DNA from: Lepidostoma basale
Lineage: Eukaryota; Arthropoda; Insecta; Trichoptera; Lepidostomatidae
DNA length: 64,000 nt
Assembly (NCBI GenBank): GCA_022606425.2
Contig: JAHDVF020001349.1
Span: 744,001-808,000 of the forward strand
Direction: 5' to 3'
Below, piece by piece: positions 50,433-59,224 of the stretch. Each line of letters starts with the position of its first letter. Within the stretch, counting starts at the first letter, position 1. The translations under genes and the position numbers were made by a program. The notes under the pieces were generated by a model. The model was not told where the DNA came from, searched no databases, and worked only from the letters and a program-made list of their open reading frames with translations.

Positions 50433-51905
50433 ATGTCGGCGCCGGAGAGAAGGGCTGCGGCGGCTCCTGTGCCAGCCGACAACCCATTCGAGACGTCAAT
50501 CCTGACGCCTCGTTCTCCTCCAGCCTTGACAAGATCATTGAGCAGTCCTGAACTTAAGAACCAAACTAAGAAGGACCAGCCCAAGAAGCCGATCGAAGTA
50601 TTGAAGAAGAAGCCCGAGCAAACAAAGAGGACGCAGCTGGCGAAAAGATCTACTCGCCAGAACAACGCCGTGGCTAAGGAGTCCACGCCGAAGACTGCCG
50701 GGCCAAAGGAGCCGACTCCTTCTACTTCTGGTACAACGTCCCAAGCAGCAGCGAGGTCAACAGAACCTCCACCATCGACTGCTGGAGCACCTTCCCAGAA
50801 GACACCCCCGCCCTCTTCGAGCCGAGAGGCGGGTCAAGGACTCAAGCCCGTGGACACGCCCCTGGACGCCCTGTCACTCAAGGTGATTGGCCTCTCTACC
50901 CAAGGCCTGCGCTTGGTGGACCCGCTGAAAGGGAACATCACCACCAAGACCCGAGAAAGCCTGATGAGTCTGTTCACAGACATCATCGACTTGGCCTCCG
51001 AAATGACGAAAAAATGCCAGCAGCAGGAGACAACCTTCTTGAAAGAGAAGATTGCTCTCATGCAGAAGACCGTCGTCGCCTGTACTCCACCTCCAGCCGG
51101 ACCGATGAGCTACGCTTCCATGGCGGCATCGGGTTCCTCCCATGCAGTCATCGTCAGCTCTTTGGATAAAACGAAGACGAGCTCTGACATCATGGCTACA
51201 CTGAGGCAGGATGTCAGACCATCCGTCTTGAAGGTCGGAGTAAGTGCCATGATTCCAGCCAAGGATAATCGAGTGATCATCAAGCTGCCGACGTCCAACA
51301 ATGCCGAAACCATGAGGGCTGCTCTCCCAAGATTGACCAAGGGAAACCTGGTCGCCAAGGAGGGCAGAAGACTAATGCCGACGGTCCTGCTGAAAGGAAT
51401 CGAGAAAGAGACCCGCGATGAAGAGATCATCGAGTACATTCTACAGCAGAATGACTCGATATTCGAAGCAGCAGCAAACAACAAGGAAGCCATCAAGCTG
51501 CAGAGATCTTTCCGGAATAAAAACAGCGAGCGTCTCAGGAATGCCGTCCTTCTCGTCAGCAAGGATGTTCGAGAAGCCATGATCAGCCAGGGCCGTATCA
51601 GCATCGGCTACCAGAGAGTGCAGGTCGAGGACAGTTGCCCCTTGATGCAGTGCTACAAGTGCATGGGCTTCGGTCATTCCGTGGCAAGATGCCAGGAGAA
51701 CAAAGACCGCTGCCTGCACTGTGCCGGGGACCACAAGTCCATAACCTGCACCAAAAACGACCAGGAAGCCGATCACAGATGCTGGAACTGTGTCAAGATG
51801 GCCAAGGGTAAAACCGAGGCATCCAAACACAGGGCCAACGATAGGGACTGTCCCTATCGTATCAAGATGATGATGCGTACAATGGAGAGAGTCAATTATG
51901 GCTAG
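50433..51905 (+). CDS. LINE ORF1 (gag-like), copy 2, intact, 490 aa
   Basis: Nucleic-acid-binding ORF1 protein that coats element RNA. It starts MSAPERRAAAAPVPADNPFE. Layout: Pro/Ser/Lys-rich N-terminus (1-150), helical region near residues 190-215, central gag/RRM-like domain (about 225-385) and three zinc knuckles at the C-terminus: CYKCMGFGHSVARC, CLHCAGDHKSITC and a third, CWNC...H...C (CWNCVKMAKGKTEASKH then C). It stops at TAG 51903, overlapping the start of the ORF2 region. Differs from copy 1 by several single-residue changes (T3A, R/Q, P/L, E/V, G/V, V/D, D/N, L/V). Confidence 0.92.
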   Translation: MSAPERRAAAAPVPADNPFETSILTPRSPPALTRSLSSPELKNQTKKDQPKKPIEVLKKKPEQTKRTQLAKRSTRQNNAVAKESTPKTAGPKEPTPSTSGTTSQAAARSTEPPPSTAGAPSQKTPPPSSSREAGQGLKPVDTPLDALSLKVIGLSTQGLRLVDPLKGNITTKTRESLMSLFTDIIDLASEMTKKCQQQETTFLKEKIALMQKTVVACTPPPAGPMSYASMAASGSSHAVIVSSLDKTKTSSDIMATLRQDVRPSVLKVGVSAMIPAKDNRVIIKLPTSNNAETMRAALPRLTKGNLVAKEGRRLMPTVLLKGIEKETRDEEIIEYILQQNDSIFEAAANNKEAIKLQRSFRNKNSERLRNAVLLVSKDVREAMISQGRISIGYQRVQVEDSCPLMQCYKCMGFGHSVARCQENKDRCLHCAGDHKSITCTKNDQEADHRCWNCVKMAKGKTEASKHRANDRDCPYRIKMMMRTMERVNYG

Positions 51906-51929
51906 CTCCATTTCGACCATCACCACCGG

Positions 51930-52290
51930 GATCCAACCGCACATCGCCGTCGCGACCAGAGTTGTACAGTGGAATGGAAGTGGAAGAAGAAGCGCTGGCC
52001 AACAGACGAGGGGCGGATATACTGCTGCTTCAGGAGCCTTACACAGGCAATACAGGCAAGATTAATGGTGACATCACCGGAGCATGTCTGTAAAGCGACG
52101 GTTATAATCTGCAAACCCAACTCAAATGGTATACTGTTGAGCAAGTACAGTGACTCCAATACAACGCTGGTTAGAATAACAACTGACGCCGGACCCATGG
52201 TAATCAGACTCGGACGTCGCTCCGGCTCTGGACAGACTAAGACAACTCGGAAACGTTCCCATACTCATTGGATGTGACCTAAACGCCAGA
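51930..52290 (+). pseudogene. LINE ORF2 endonuclease N-terminus, copy 2, broken
   Basis: EVEEEALANRRGADILLLQE, PYTGNTGKI (the N-terminal L-L-x-Q-E-P-Y endonuclease motif with catalytic Glu), then an abrupt junction to KATVIICKPNSNGILLSKYS in another frame, then a second junction after TTDAGP to LDRLRQLGNVPILIGCDLNA. Each junction drops part of the domain, so no continuous endonuclease is encoded. Confidence 0.8.
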
Positions 52291-52293
52291 AAC

Positions 52294-53235
52294 GTGTGGT
52301 GGGGAAGCGCTAGAACGGACCGAAGGGGCGAAGAAGTTACCGATTTCTTATCAGAGCTAAATTTGCACACCTTAAATGAAGGTAATCGGCCAACTTTTGA
52401 GACCTTTCGAGGACACCGCCACATCAAGAGCGTTATTGACTTGACACTCTGCTCCTCGTGTCTGTTAGACACAGTCGACAGATGGAGAGTGGAGTCTAAT
52501 AATAACCATCTCAGTGATCACAATCCCATTTACTTTGAAATTTCAGCCAGAATATGGAACCCCACGGAAACCAAGACGGCCATCTTCAACAACAAAAAGG
52601 CCAACTGGGAGAAATTTACAAAAGAAGTCAAACGCAAAGTAAAGGAACATAAGCTATCACAGATTTCCTTCTCTGAAGTAACCAGCTCGCTGGATCTGGA
52701 GAAGAAAATCGTCTTATTGATGGAAATTTTAGACGAATCGTGCAAAGCAAGTATACCAATCAGGAAGCCCTTCAAAAGGCAACCCTGTCCATGGTGGAAC
52801 GCTGAGCTCGATAAACTCAAGAAAGAAGCCAGGAAATGTAGGCACAGGCTTCAGAACTCGGGTGCGCTCCGTAGGGAGATGAAGACACTCCCTGAGTATC
52901 TCGAAGCTAAACAAACCTACAAAAACGCCATTGAGAAAGCGAAAACTGAATCCTGGAAGAATTACTGCGGCTCTCAGAACAGAGAAACCGCCTGGTCCGC
53001 AATTCACAGAGTGCTGGTCAACCGGAGAAGGACTACCCCTTTAGCGACGCTGAAGGATGGCAGCGAGTACTTAGCTACGGCTGAGGAAAGCCCCCGGCGT
53101 CTATTGGGAAGATTCTTTCCGGATGACATCACAGAGCAAGAAACTCGTGAACAAATAGACATCAGGCGGAGGGCGGAGATCATACCCTATACAGAAAACG
53201 ACCCAATTTTTACGGTATATTACGGGAGGAGATAG
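52294..53235 (+). CDS. LINE ORF2 endonuclease C-terminal half and linker, copy 2
   Basis: 313-codon open frame; the methionine-equivalent start is arbitrary. The coding similarity begins slightly upstream, at GCDLNARNVWWGSARTD. Endonuclease signatures: DLNARN (catalytic Asp/Asn), STFETF-like RPTFETFRGHRHIKSVIDLT and LSDHNPIYFEI (the S-D-H catalytic His). The linker WWNAELDKLKKEARKCRHRL...ETAWSAIHRVL is the usual R1/I-type segment ahead of the RT. It ends FTVYYGRR at TAG 53233, the same frame break as copy 1. Absent from copy 1 up to about 53070. Confidence 0.88.
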   Translation: MWWGSARTDRRGEEVTDFLSELNLHTLNEGNRPTFETFRGHRHIKSVIDLTLCSSCLLDTVDRWRVESNNNHLSDHNPIYFEISARIWNPTETKTAIFNNKKANWEKFTKEVKRKVKEHKLSQISFSEVTSSLDLEKKIVLLMEILDESCKASIPIRKPFKRQPCPWWNAELDKLKKEARKCRHRLQNSGALRREMKTLPEYLEAKQTYKNAIEKAKTESWKNYCGSQNRETAWSAIHRVLVNRRRTTPLATLKDGSEYLATAEESPRRLLGRFFPDDITEQETREQIDIRRRAEIIPYTENDPIFTVYYGRR

Positions 53236-53342
53236 AGGATATATTATCCAACATTAATCCGGAAAAGGCGCCCGGTGAAGACCACTTCACCGCGGACATC
53301 TGCCTTCACTTCTTCAACGTAGACAGGTCACTTGTACTGGGT

Positions 53343-55604
53343 ATGTACAATGCATGTCTCAGGGTGAGCCACTTTCCAGCTCAATGGAAAATAGCGAGGG
53401 TCATTGTCATTCCCAAACCGGGAAAGGATGACCTTCAAGACATCAAGTCCTACAGACCGATTGGACTCATCTCGGTATTTGGAAAAATACTTGAAAAATT
53501 GATGATCAATCGGATAAATTGGAATTTTCATCGCCATAGCATGCTGAGTCAGAAGCAATATGGATTTACACCACAGAAATCGACAGAAGACGCTCTCAAC
53601 GCATCAGTCAAGCTCATCAGAACCGCACTGCAAGATAGGAAAATGATCGTAGCGATCTCGCTCGACATAAGAGGAGCCTTCGACAATGCCTGGTGGCCAT
53701 TTTTAATGTGCCAACTGAGCAGTAAGAAGTGCCCTCGGAACCTATTCTTGCTGGTAAAGAGCTATCATCAACAACGGAAAATCGTGTTGTCACACTTTGA
53801 TGCCACCCTCGAGAAGGTAACTACCAAAGGATGCGTTCAGGGATCCTCCTGCGGGCCGAGTTTCTGGAATTACATCTTAGATGATGTCCTCCAGAAGGAT
53901 CTCGGTGCGGGAGTCGAACTGAGGGCATTCGCGGACGACCTTCTCTTGACTGCCGTGGCAGACAATACGACCGATCTGGAGAAGATGACAGACAACGCGC
54001 TGAAGATAATCACAATGTGGGGCACTAAAGCCAAACTCCAATTTGCAGAGGACAAAACCAACGCGATGTTCATCACCAAAAGGAAGGACCGCCGGCCAGT
54101 AATCCACATGAACGGAGTCCAACTAAACTACGTGGACCACTTTAAGGTTTTGGGTCTAACCATAGATCGCCACCTCAATTGGTCCTGTGTCTGCAAAAAA
54201 GCCGCAGGCATCACGAACAAGCTTGTGAGAGCCGCCAAACCTACATGGGGTGCGTCGCCGGAGGTTATGCAGCAAATATACGTGGGTGCTGTAGAGCCTC
54301 TGATTACGTATGCCTCGAGCGTGTGGGTGGACGCGGTCAAGAAAAAAGTCAACCGGAAGAAGCTGGACTCCATCCAACGACTAATAGCCATCAGGTCATG
54401 CAAGGGTTACAGAACAATCTCCCTGGTATCTGCACAGGTTTTGAGTGGTTTTATGCCACTCGATCTGAGGATCAGGGAGCTTGCAGAGGCATACGAGGTA
54501 AAGAAGAGCCTCACCTTGCATGACTTGCCGCCGGACAGATATTATCAGGGAGTAGGAGATTTTTTCTCACTTCCTCATCCGGCGGAACGCTATCCGATAG
54601 ATCACGGATACGACGATCAAGCTCTACCTGGGACGGCGCCGGACGAGTTGAGGATCTTCACAGATGGCAGTCTCTTGGACGGCAGAGTGGGTGCAGCTTT
54701 TGTACCTTACGATGGCGTCAGAGAGCTGCCGTCGAGAAAGTTGAAACTCGGCGACTTCTCGGCGTTTCAGGCGGAGCTCATCGCGATCAAAGAAGCCCTG
54801 ATCTATGTTTTGAAGAAACCACCCAACAGATGGAAGAAGATAACGATCCTGACAGACTGCAAATCTGGCGTCCATGCAATAACAGACCGTAATTCGGTAA
54901 ACCCTATTGTTATGGACGTCAGATCAGATATCCAGAAGCTACGTCACAGACATCAGGACGTCTACATCGGCTGGATAAGGGGACACTGCGGAATCCTTGG
55001 CAACGAAAAGGCTGACGAAAAGGCTCGGGAGGCAACGCTCAAGAAGACGGCCCCCGATTTTGCCGATTTCCCGCTCAGTTTTGCCAAAAAGAAAATTCGA
55101 AGCAGGACCCTTCAAATCTGGAACGATCGTTATGTTAACGAAACAACCGGACGTGTAACGAAGATGTTTTTCCCTACCATCTACCATGCCTATGATTTCA
55201 GGAAATTGCAGAAGGCTAGCTTCGAGCTCACCCAGATCCTCACGGGTCACGGTGGGTTCATGAGCTACCTGCATCGCTTCAAGCTTTCCGAAATTGACAG
55301 CTGCCCATGCGACGATGAAACACCTCAAGATGTCCCTCACCTGTTGATGCATTGCCCCCTTTTTAGCCTCCCTAGACATCAGCTGGAGGCGCGATGCAGA
55401 AGCCAAGGGAAAGATTTTTACGATATCCCAAAGGTGATGGTTCACAAGGAACTGACACAAGAGGTAGTTTCATTCATGGTAAGAATAGTGCAGGCAATTG
55501 GTAAGATAAACCAATGTAGGACACAAAATGCCGAACACTCCTCTAGTGTGACGGAAGGCCTGATGACTACGGTCAACAGGCCGGCTTCTCCTGGAGAGTT
55601 TTAA
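53343..55604 (+). CDS. LINE ORF2: reverse transcriptase and RNase H, copy 2
   Basis: 753 residues, the same as copy 1 except that GDFCSVFQAE is GDFSAFQAE (one residue shorter) at the start of the RNase H Glu helix. RT motifs A (LDIRGAFDNAWW), B (GCVQGSSCGPSFWNYI) and C (FADDLL), RNase H D-E-D-H-D residues, and the C-terminal CPCDD...HLLMHC motif are all intact. The frame extends upstream to about 53220. Confidence 0.9.
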   Translation: MYNACLRVSHFPAQWKIARVIVIPKPGKDDLQDIKSYRPIGLISVFGKILEKLMINRINWNFHRHSMLSQKQYGFTPQKSTEDALNASVKLIRTALQDRKMIVAISLDIRGAFDNAWWPFLMCQLSSKKCPRNLFLLVKSYHQQRKIVLSHFDATLEKVTTKGCVQGSSCGPSFWNYILDDVLQKDLGAGVELRAFADDLLLTAVADNTTDLEKMTDNALKIITMWGTKAKLQFAEDKTNAMFITKRKDRRPVIHMNGVQLNYVDHFKVLGLTIDRHLNWSCVCKKAAGITNKLVRAAKPTWGASPEVMQQIYVGAVEPLITYASSVWVDAVKKKVNRKKLDSIQRLIAIRSCKGYRTISLVSAQVLSGFMPLDLRIRELAEAYEVKKSLTLHDLPPDRYYQGVGDFFSLPHPAERYPIDHGYDDQALPGTAPDELRIFTDGSLLDGRVGAAFVPYDGVRELPSRKLKLGDFSAFQAELIAIKEALIYVLKKPPNRWKKITILTDCKSGVHAITDRNSVNPIVMDVRSDIQKLRHRHQDVYIGWIRGHCGILGNEKADEKAREATLKKTAPDFADFPLSFAKKKIRSRTLQIWNDRYVNETTGRVTKMFFPTIYHAYDFRKLQKASFELTQILTGHGGFMSYLHRFKLSEIDSCPCDDETPQDVPHLLMHCPLFSLPRHQLEARCRSQGKDFYDIPKVMVHKELTQEVVSFMVRIVQAIGKINQCRTQNAEHSSSVTEGLMTTVNRPASPGEF

Positions 55605-55836
55605 GTGGTTTCCTCTCCACAAGAGCAAATGCTGAGAAGTTCCTGATTGGTCCACTTTAGCATATCCCTCCTGATCCCAACACTTTGAAACAAATTAAGA
55701 TTAAATAATTGCAGAAAGATCCATTTGACGAAATTTTAAGCCTTGTACATTATAAGCAAGGTCAAAAATAAAGCAACTCCCATCTAAAAAAAAAAAAAAA
55801 AATGAGTGTGTGACCATGTTGTTATGCCCCACCAAG

Positions 55837-56015
55837 GTTTCTACCGGAGCCACATCCTGCGGGAACACTTGAGGCGCCACAAAACGACTAAGCCATTCGC
55901 ATGCACCGTGTGCGACGCCCGTTATGTTACCAAAATGGAGCTGGAATTCCACACACGCGGGCATGCTGCTAAGCCCCCCAACCGACGTGGCTTGGTGAGA
56001 CATATTCCCAATTGA
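55837..56015 (+). CDS. C2H2 zinc-finger gene exon (copy after the gap)
   Basis: Identical to 49595-49773. Its flank continues into non-repeated sequence (AACAATGGACTATTTAAAAA), so this copy, rather than the one cut by the gap, is attached to the downstream chromosome. Either copy joins in phase to the exon at 43608-43691. Confidence 0.72.
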
Positions 56016-56201
56016 CATAAATTAGTTAAAATTTTGATGATTAAATCAGTAGGTGTATGAAATCTTCTCCATCTCATATTGAGTCAAAAAAATAAGTTAT
56101 AACTGTTAATTCAAAAACTTTGTTTTATTTCACAAATTGTATTTATTTTACTTTTAATTAACAGTTATAAAATGTCAAAATATCATAGTGTTTCGGCCAA
56201 A

Positions 56202-56376
56202 ACAATGGACTATTTAAAAAAATAAGTTTTCCAATAATTGAATCCATCTATTGGATACTTGAATAAGTCTTGCCCATTTCCTAAGAGATGGGTTACGTTA
56301 TCCGTTTGATGTTGTGGTCTCTGGCGATTACATATTTTTATAGGTTTATATGTTAGCTGTCAAACAGTAAACTTAA
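56202..56376. other. Downstream flank, no gene seen
   Basis: AT-rich; resembles 245-290 near GGCCAAAACAATGGACTAT. No splice partner for the zinc-finger exon was found. Confidence 0.4.
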
Positions 56377-57202
56377 GTGAAACTCCCCAACGGCACGTTC
56401 GTCCCGTACGTCGCGACAGAAACTACTTCATTAGATTTGTCAATGTGGAAATATCTGACGTTAAGGGCTGCAATGTCAGATTGGAAGATTTCTCTGCAGC
56501 TTTCTTCCTACCACAAATTATTAGAAGCTAAGAAGAGGTGCTATCCGGGTGCAAAGAGTTGAAATATCTGAACACTGAGCGAAATTGAACTTGCAAGCAC
56601 TTTTGGATTTGACTACTCAGAAGATCCTGCAAATTGTGGGAGACAAACTAGGTATTTCGAGTGGGAATCTGAAGCTACGGATCTTCATCACAAAGCAATT
56701 ATAAGCACAAAAGTCAACTGACACAATTTAATGAATCTTCGGTGTTCATGACGAGCCTTGTTCCTTTGAAGCTGGAGTCGAGCAGTGTGGTCATTTGGGA
56801 AAATCCGAAGCCATCTTCGACGTTTTACTGTAGGCCTGTCGAATTCCAGTTCGCAAAAAAAAAACATTGACTTTGTCAACCAAGAAAATGCGGCAATGAA
56901 GGAAGAAATACGTAATTTGGTTGCATCAAAGTGCGGTAATTACGAAATTACTCATGAGCTGCACATGACAATGATAGATGCTATCTGCAATGTATGTCTT
57001 GCAAAACCGAGTGAGATGAATGACCTGCCACAAATGTTTTCAAAACCTGTTCGAGATGATGCCTACCAATATGGACTCTCGTCATTTCATATGTGGATCC
57101 GAAGCATGGAGTTTTTGCTACACATATTTTACAATTTAGATTTCAAGATGTGGTCTGCAAGAGGTGAAAACAAGAGAGAATTACTTCCAACGGAAATATT
57201 AG
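56377..57202 (+). pseudogene. Unrecognised coding fragments, multi-copy type protein
   Basis: Two open stretches: 56377-56562 (VKLPNGTFVPYVATETTSLD, LSMWKYLTLRAAMSDWKISL) and 56785-57202 (MWSFGKIRSHLRRFTVGLSN, IDFVNQENAAMKEEIRNLVA, EITHELHMTMIDAICNVCLA, DDAYQYGLSSFHMWIRSMEF, LLHIFYNLDFKMWSARGENK). Between them the frames break. The Y-G-L-S-x-x-H-x-W-I-R...L-L-H-I-x-Y-x-L motif is one I associate with uncharacterised proteins repeated in some insect genomes, but I cannot name a function. Probably a decayed copy of a multigene family or transposon, cut by the LINE that starts at about 57203. Confidence 0.4.
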
Positions 57203-58274
57203 ATATGGAATAAACACAAAACTGATCACGGCAATTACGAGTACATCGCTGTACACAGAAAACACTGCTAGTGTCAGAGTAAATGGGGATCTTACAGCCT
57301 GGTTTGATATCAATAAAGGTGTCAAACAGGGGTGTGTAATGTCTCCGTGGTTGTTTAATCTATATATGGACAAGTGTATGAAAGAGCTGAAAGGGTTGGA
57401 AGCAGGTGCAAAAATGGAAGGTGTGGCAGTAAGCTGTTTGTTGTATGCGGACGACGCTGTGCTACTTGCAGACAACGAGCACGAACTGCAAGCCCTGGTG
57501 TCTAGTATGTATGAGGTATGCAAGCGATACGATTTGATGATGAATGTGAATAAGTCCAAGGTAATGATTTTCGAAAAAGAAGGAAGCATGACAGTCTGCA
57601 GCATTAGTGTAAACGGTGAAAATCTGGAACAAGTGGATGAATTTGTTTATTTAGGAAGTATGTTTACAAAGGATGGGAGGGTGGAGAAGGATATTGAAAG
57701 AAGGGTTGGGGCAGGCAACAGAACAAATGGTGCACTTAAAGTTGTCATCGCAAACAAAAGCCTATCCAAAAAAGCTAAGATGGCAGTGCACAATGGTGTT
57801 CTTGTGCCGACCCTTATGTGTGGAAGTGAAGCATGGAACTGGCAAAAGAAGGATGAAAGTAGAATAAATGCAGTAGAAATGAGATCTCTCAGACGAATGT
57901 GTGGCAAATCTGTATTTGATAGAGTGACAAATGCAAGTATAAGAAGTGAATGTGGTGCGAATGAAAGTGTTATGAACAAAATAAGGAAAGGGTCATTAAG
58001 ATGGTTTGGACACATGGAAAGAATGAGTGAAGACAGAATGGTAAAGAAGGTATATGTAAACGGCGTGAACGGAGCTAGAAATAGAGGAAGGCCGAGGAAA
58101 ACGTGGCACGATCAAATCAATCAAATATTGAATGTCGGACACGTGAGGAGTCGGAGAAATCGACGTGCGTGCATGACAAGATGTATGAATGTAGAGGAAG
58201 CGAGAGAAGTATGTCAAGACAGAACAGTGTGGCGTTCCATTCTTTCTGCCTACCCCTCCGGGGAGACGGCGTGA
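57203..58274 (+). CDS. Partial reverse transcriptase of the GTTA-tailed LINE
   Basis: Open throughout from YGINTKLITAITSTSLYTEN to the stop; ORF callers place the start at MSPW (57339). It contains RT motif B (KGVKQGCVMSPWLFNLYMDK), motif C (LLYADDAVLLADNEHEL, YADD), motif D (MMNVNKSKVMIFEKE), motif E (FVYLGSMFTKDG), a thumb (MAVHNGVLVPTLMCGSEAWN, INAVEMRSLRRMCG) and a C-terminal tract LRWFGHMERMSEDRMVKKVY, RGRPRKTWHDQINQILNVGH, RCMNVEEAREVCQDRTVWRS, ILSAYPSGETA. Endonuclease, fingers and motif A are absent. The lack of stops indicates a recent insertion. Clade uncertain. Confidence 0.88.
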
Positions 58275-58300
58275 TGGTTAGTTAGTTAGTTAGTTATTAT
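57203..58300 (+). mobile_element. GTTA-tailed LINE, longest copy
   Basis: 5'-truncated inside the RT; it ends CTACCCCTCCGGGGAGACGG, CGTGATGGTTAGTTAGTTAG then (TTA)n. It supplies the reference for about twenty shorter copies on both strands. The protein is described separately. Confidence 0.92.
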
Positions 58301-58314
58301 TATTATTATTTTGT

Positions 58315-58553
58315 TGAATCGCTCCTTACACCATGACAGCGTGAGCCAAATCGATGTAAAGGGTATTATTATAGCTATCATAGTGCTTCTCGTGACATGT
58401 GATAGGTAGCTAATATATCGCGTTTATTGTCACGTGAATTCTACACCAGACCAAAGATAGTGTGATAATCACACTGTCCTCGCCGTGAATCGAGCCCGGA
58501 ACCTTCGGGATGGCAGTAAATGCATTTACCACTCGGCCACAAAGGTCGTCGTA
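58315..58553 (-). repeat. tRNA-derived SINE, copy 4
   Basis: Minus strand: CGACCTTTGTGGCCGAGTGG (box A), GGTTCCGGGCTCGATTCACG (box B), then the body GTCACGTGACAATAAACGCG. It follows directly on the tail of the LINE at 57203-58300. Confidence 0.75.
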
Positions 58554-58609
58554 CATGTTCATCAAAATATTACGTACGACTTAATAAGAAAATTAAGTAT
58601 AAATGGTTA

Positions 58610-58805
58610 TAAGATACCGAACCAGAAATAGACGAAGACCGAGGAAAACGTGGCACGATCAAATAAATCAAATATTGAATGTCGGCCATGTGAGGAGTCA
58701 GAGAAATCGACACGATGTATGAATGTTGAGGAAGCGAGAGAAATATGTCAAGAAAGAAAAGTGGCAGTCCATTCTTTCTGCCTACCCCTTAGGTTAGTTA
58801 GTTAG
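58610..58805 (+). mobile_element. GTTA-tailed LINE 3' tip
   Basis: NRRRPRKTWHDQINQILNVG, HVRSQRNRH, RCMNVEEAREICQERK, then CTACCCCTTAGGTTAGTTAG. The stem-loop GGGGAGACGGCGTGATGG has been lost by a small deletion, joining CCCCTTA to the tail. Confidence 0.8.
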
Positions 58806-59114
58806 TTTATAAGTTGTATTGCATTAAATATTGATAGATGTAATTAATGCATTCTTCACCCCGTGTAATACAGCGGTCAGTTAACACTCGCTAAAGAGAT
58901 GCCGATACAGATTTGAGCCGGCCTTCTTCTGTTTCATTTTCTCCGAGGCGCAAATCATTTGCATTTTTATTGTTTTTAAATTGGATATCTTCCGATACAA
59001 ATAAACTGAAGACGAAGTTTTAACTTGATAAATTATATTAATCCAAAAAGAGTCACCACACTTTTTATTTTTCGTTTGGTATCTAGTTTTGAACTACAAA
59101 TTACGATTTATACA

Positions 59115-59160
59115 ACAACAAACCAACACGTCTTTTATCTGCAACGGTAGACAGAGAAGG
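59115..59160 (-). mobile_element. GTTA-tailed LINE minimal tip, antisense
   Basis: CAACAAACCAACACGTCTTT, CAACGGTAGACAGAGAAGG, only the last about 45 bases. Confidence 0.5.
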
Positions 59161-59224
59161 TAGGCATAAAAGAGTTGCACACATCAAGATCTTCAGTGTT
59201 TATTGATTCTTCGATATTGGTGGA

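Larger units (their letters stand above)
49999..55802 (+). mobile_element. Zinc-knuckle/RT/RNase H LINE, copy 2 (5.8 kb)
   Basis: Same family and same flanks as copy 1: TSD TGAGTGTGTGAC at 49987-49998 and 55803-55814, poly(A) at 55786-55802. It retains intact ORF1 and more of the endonuclease, but has its own gaps in the endonuclease (near 52065 and 52195) and shares with copy 1 a one-base frame break before the RT. From about 53070 to the end it is almost identical to copy 1. Confidence 0.92.

Noticed and set aside
58262..58295. Telomeric repeat
   Set aside because: The units are GTTA/TTAG (4 bp), not the insect telomere TTAGG, and they are the 3' tails of LINE fragments spread over the window.
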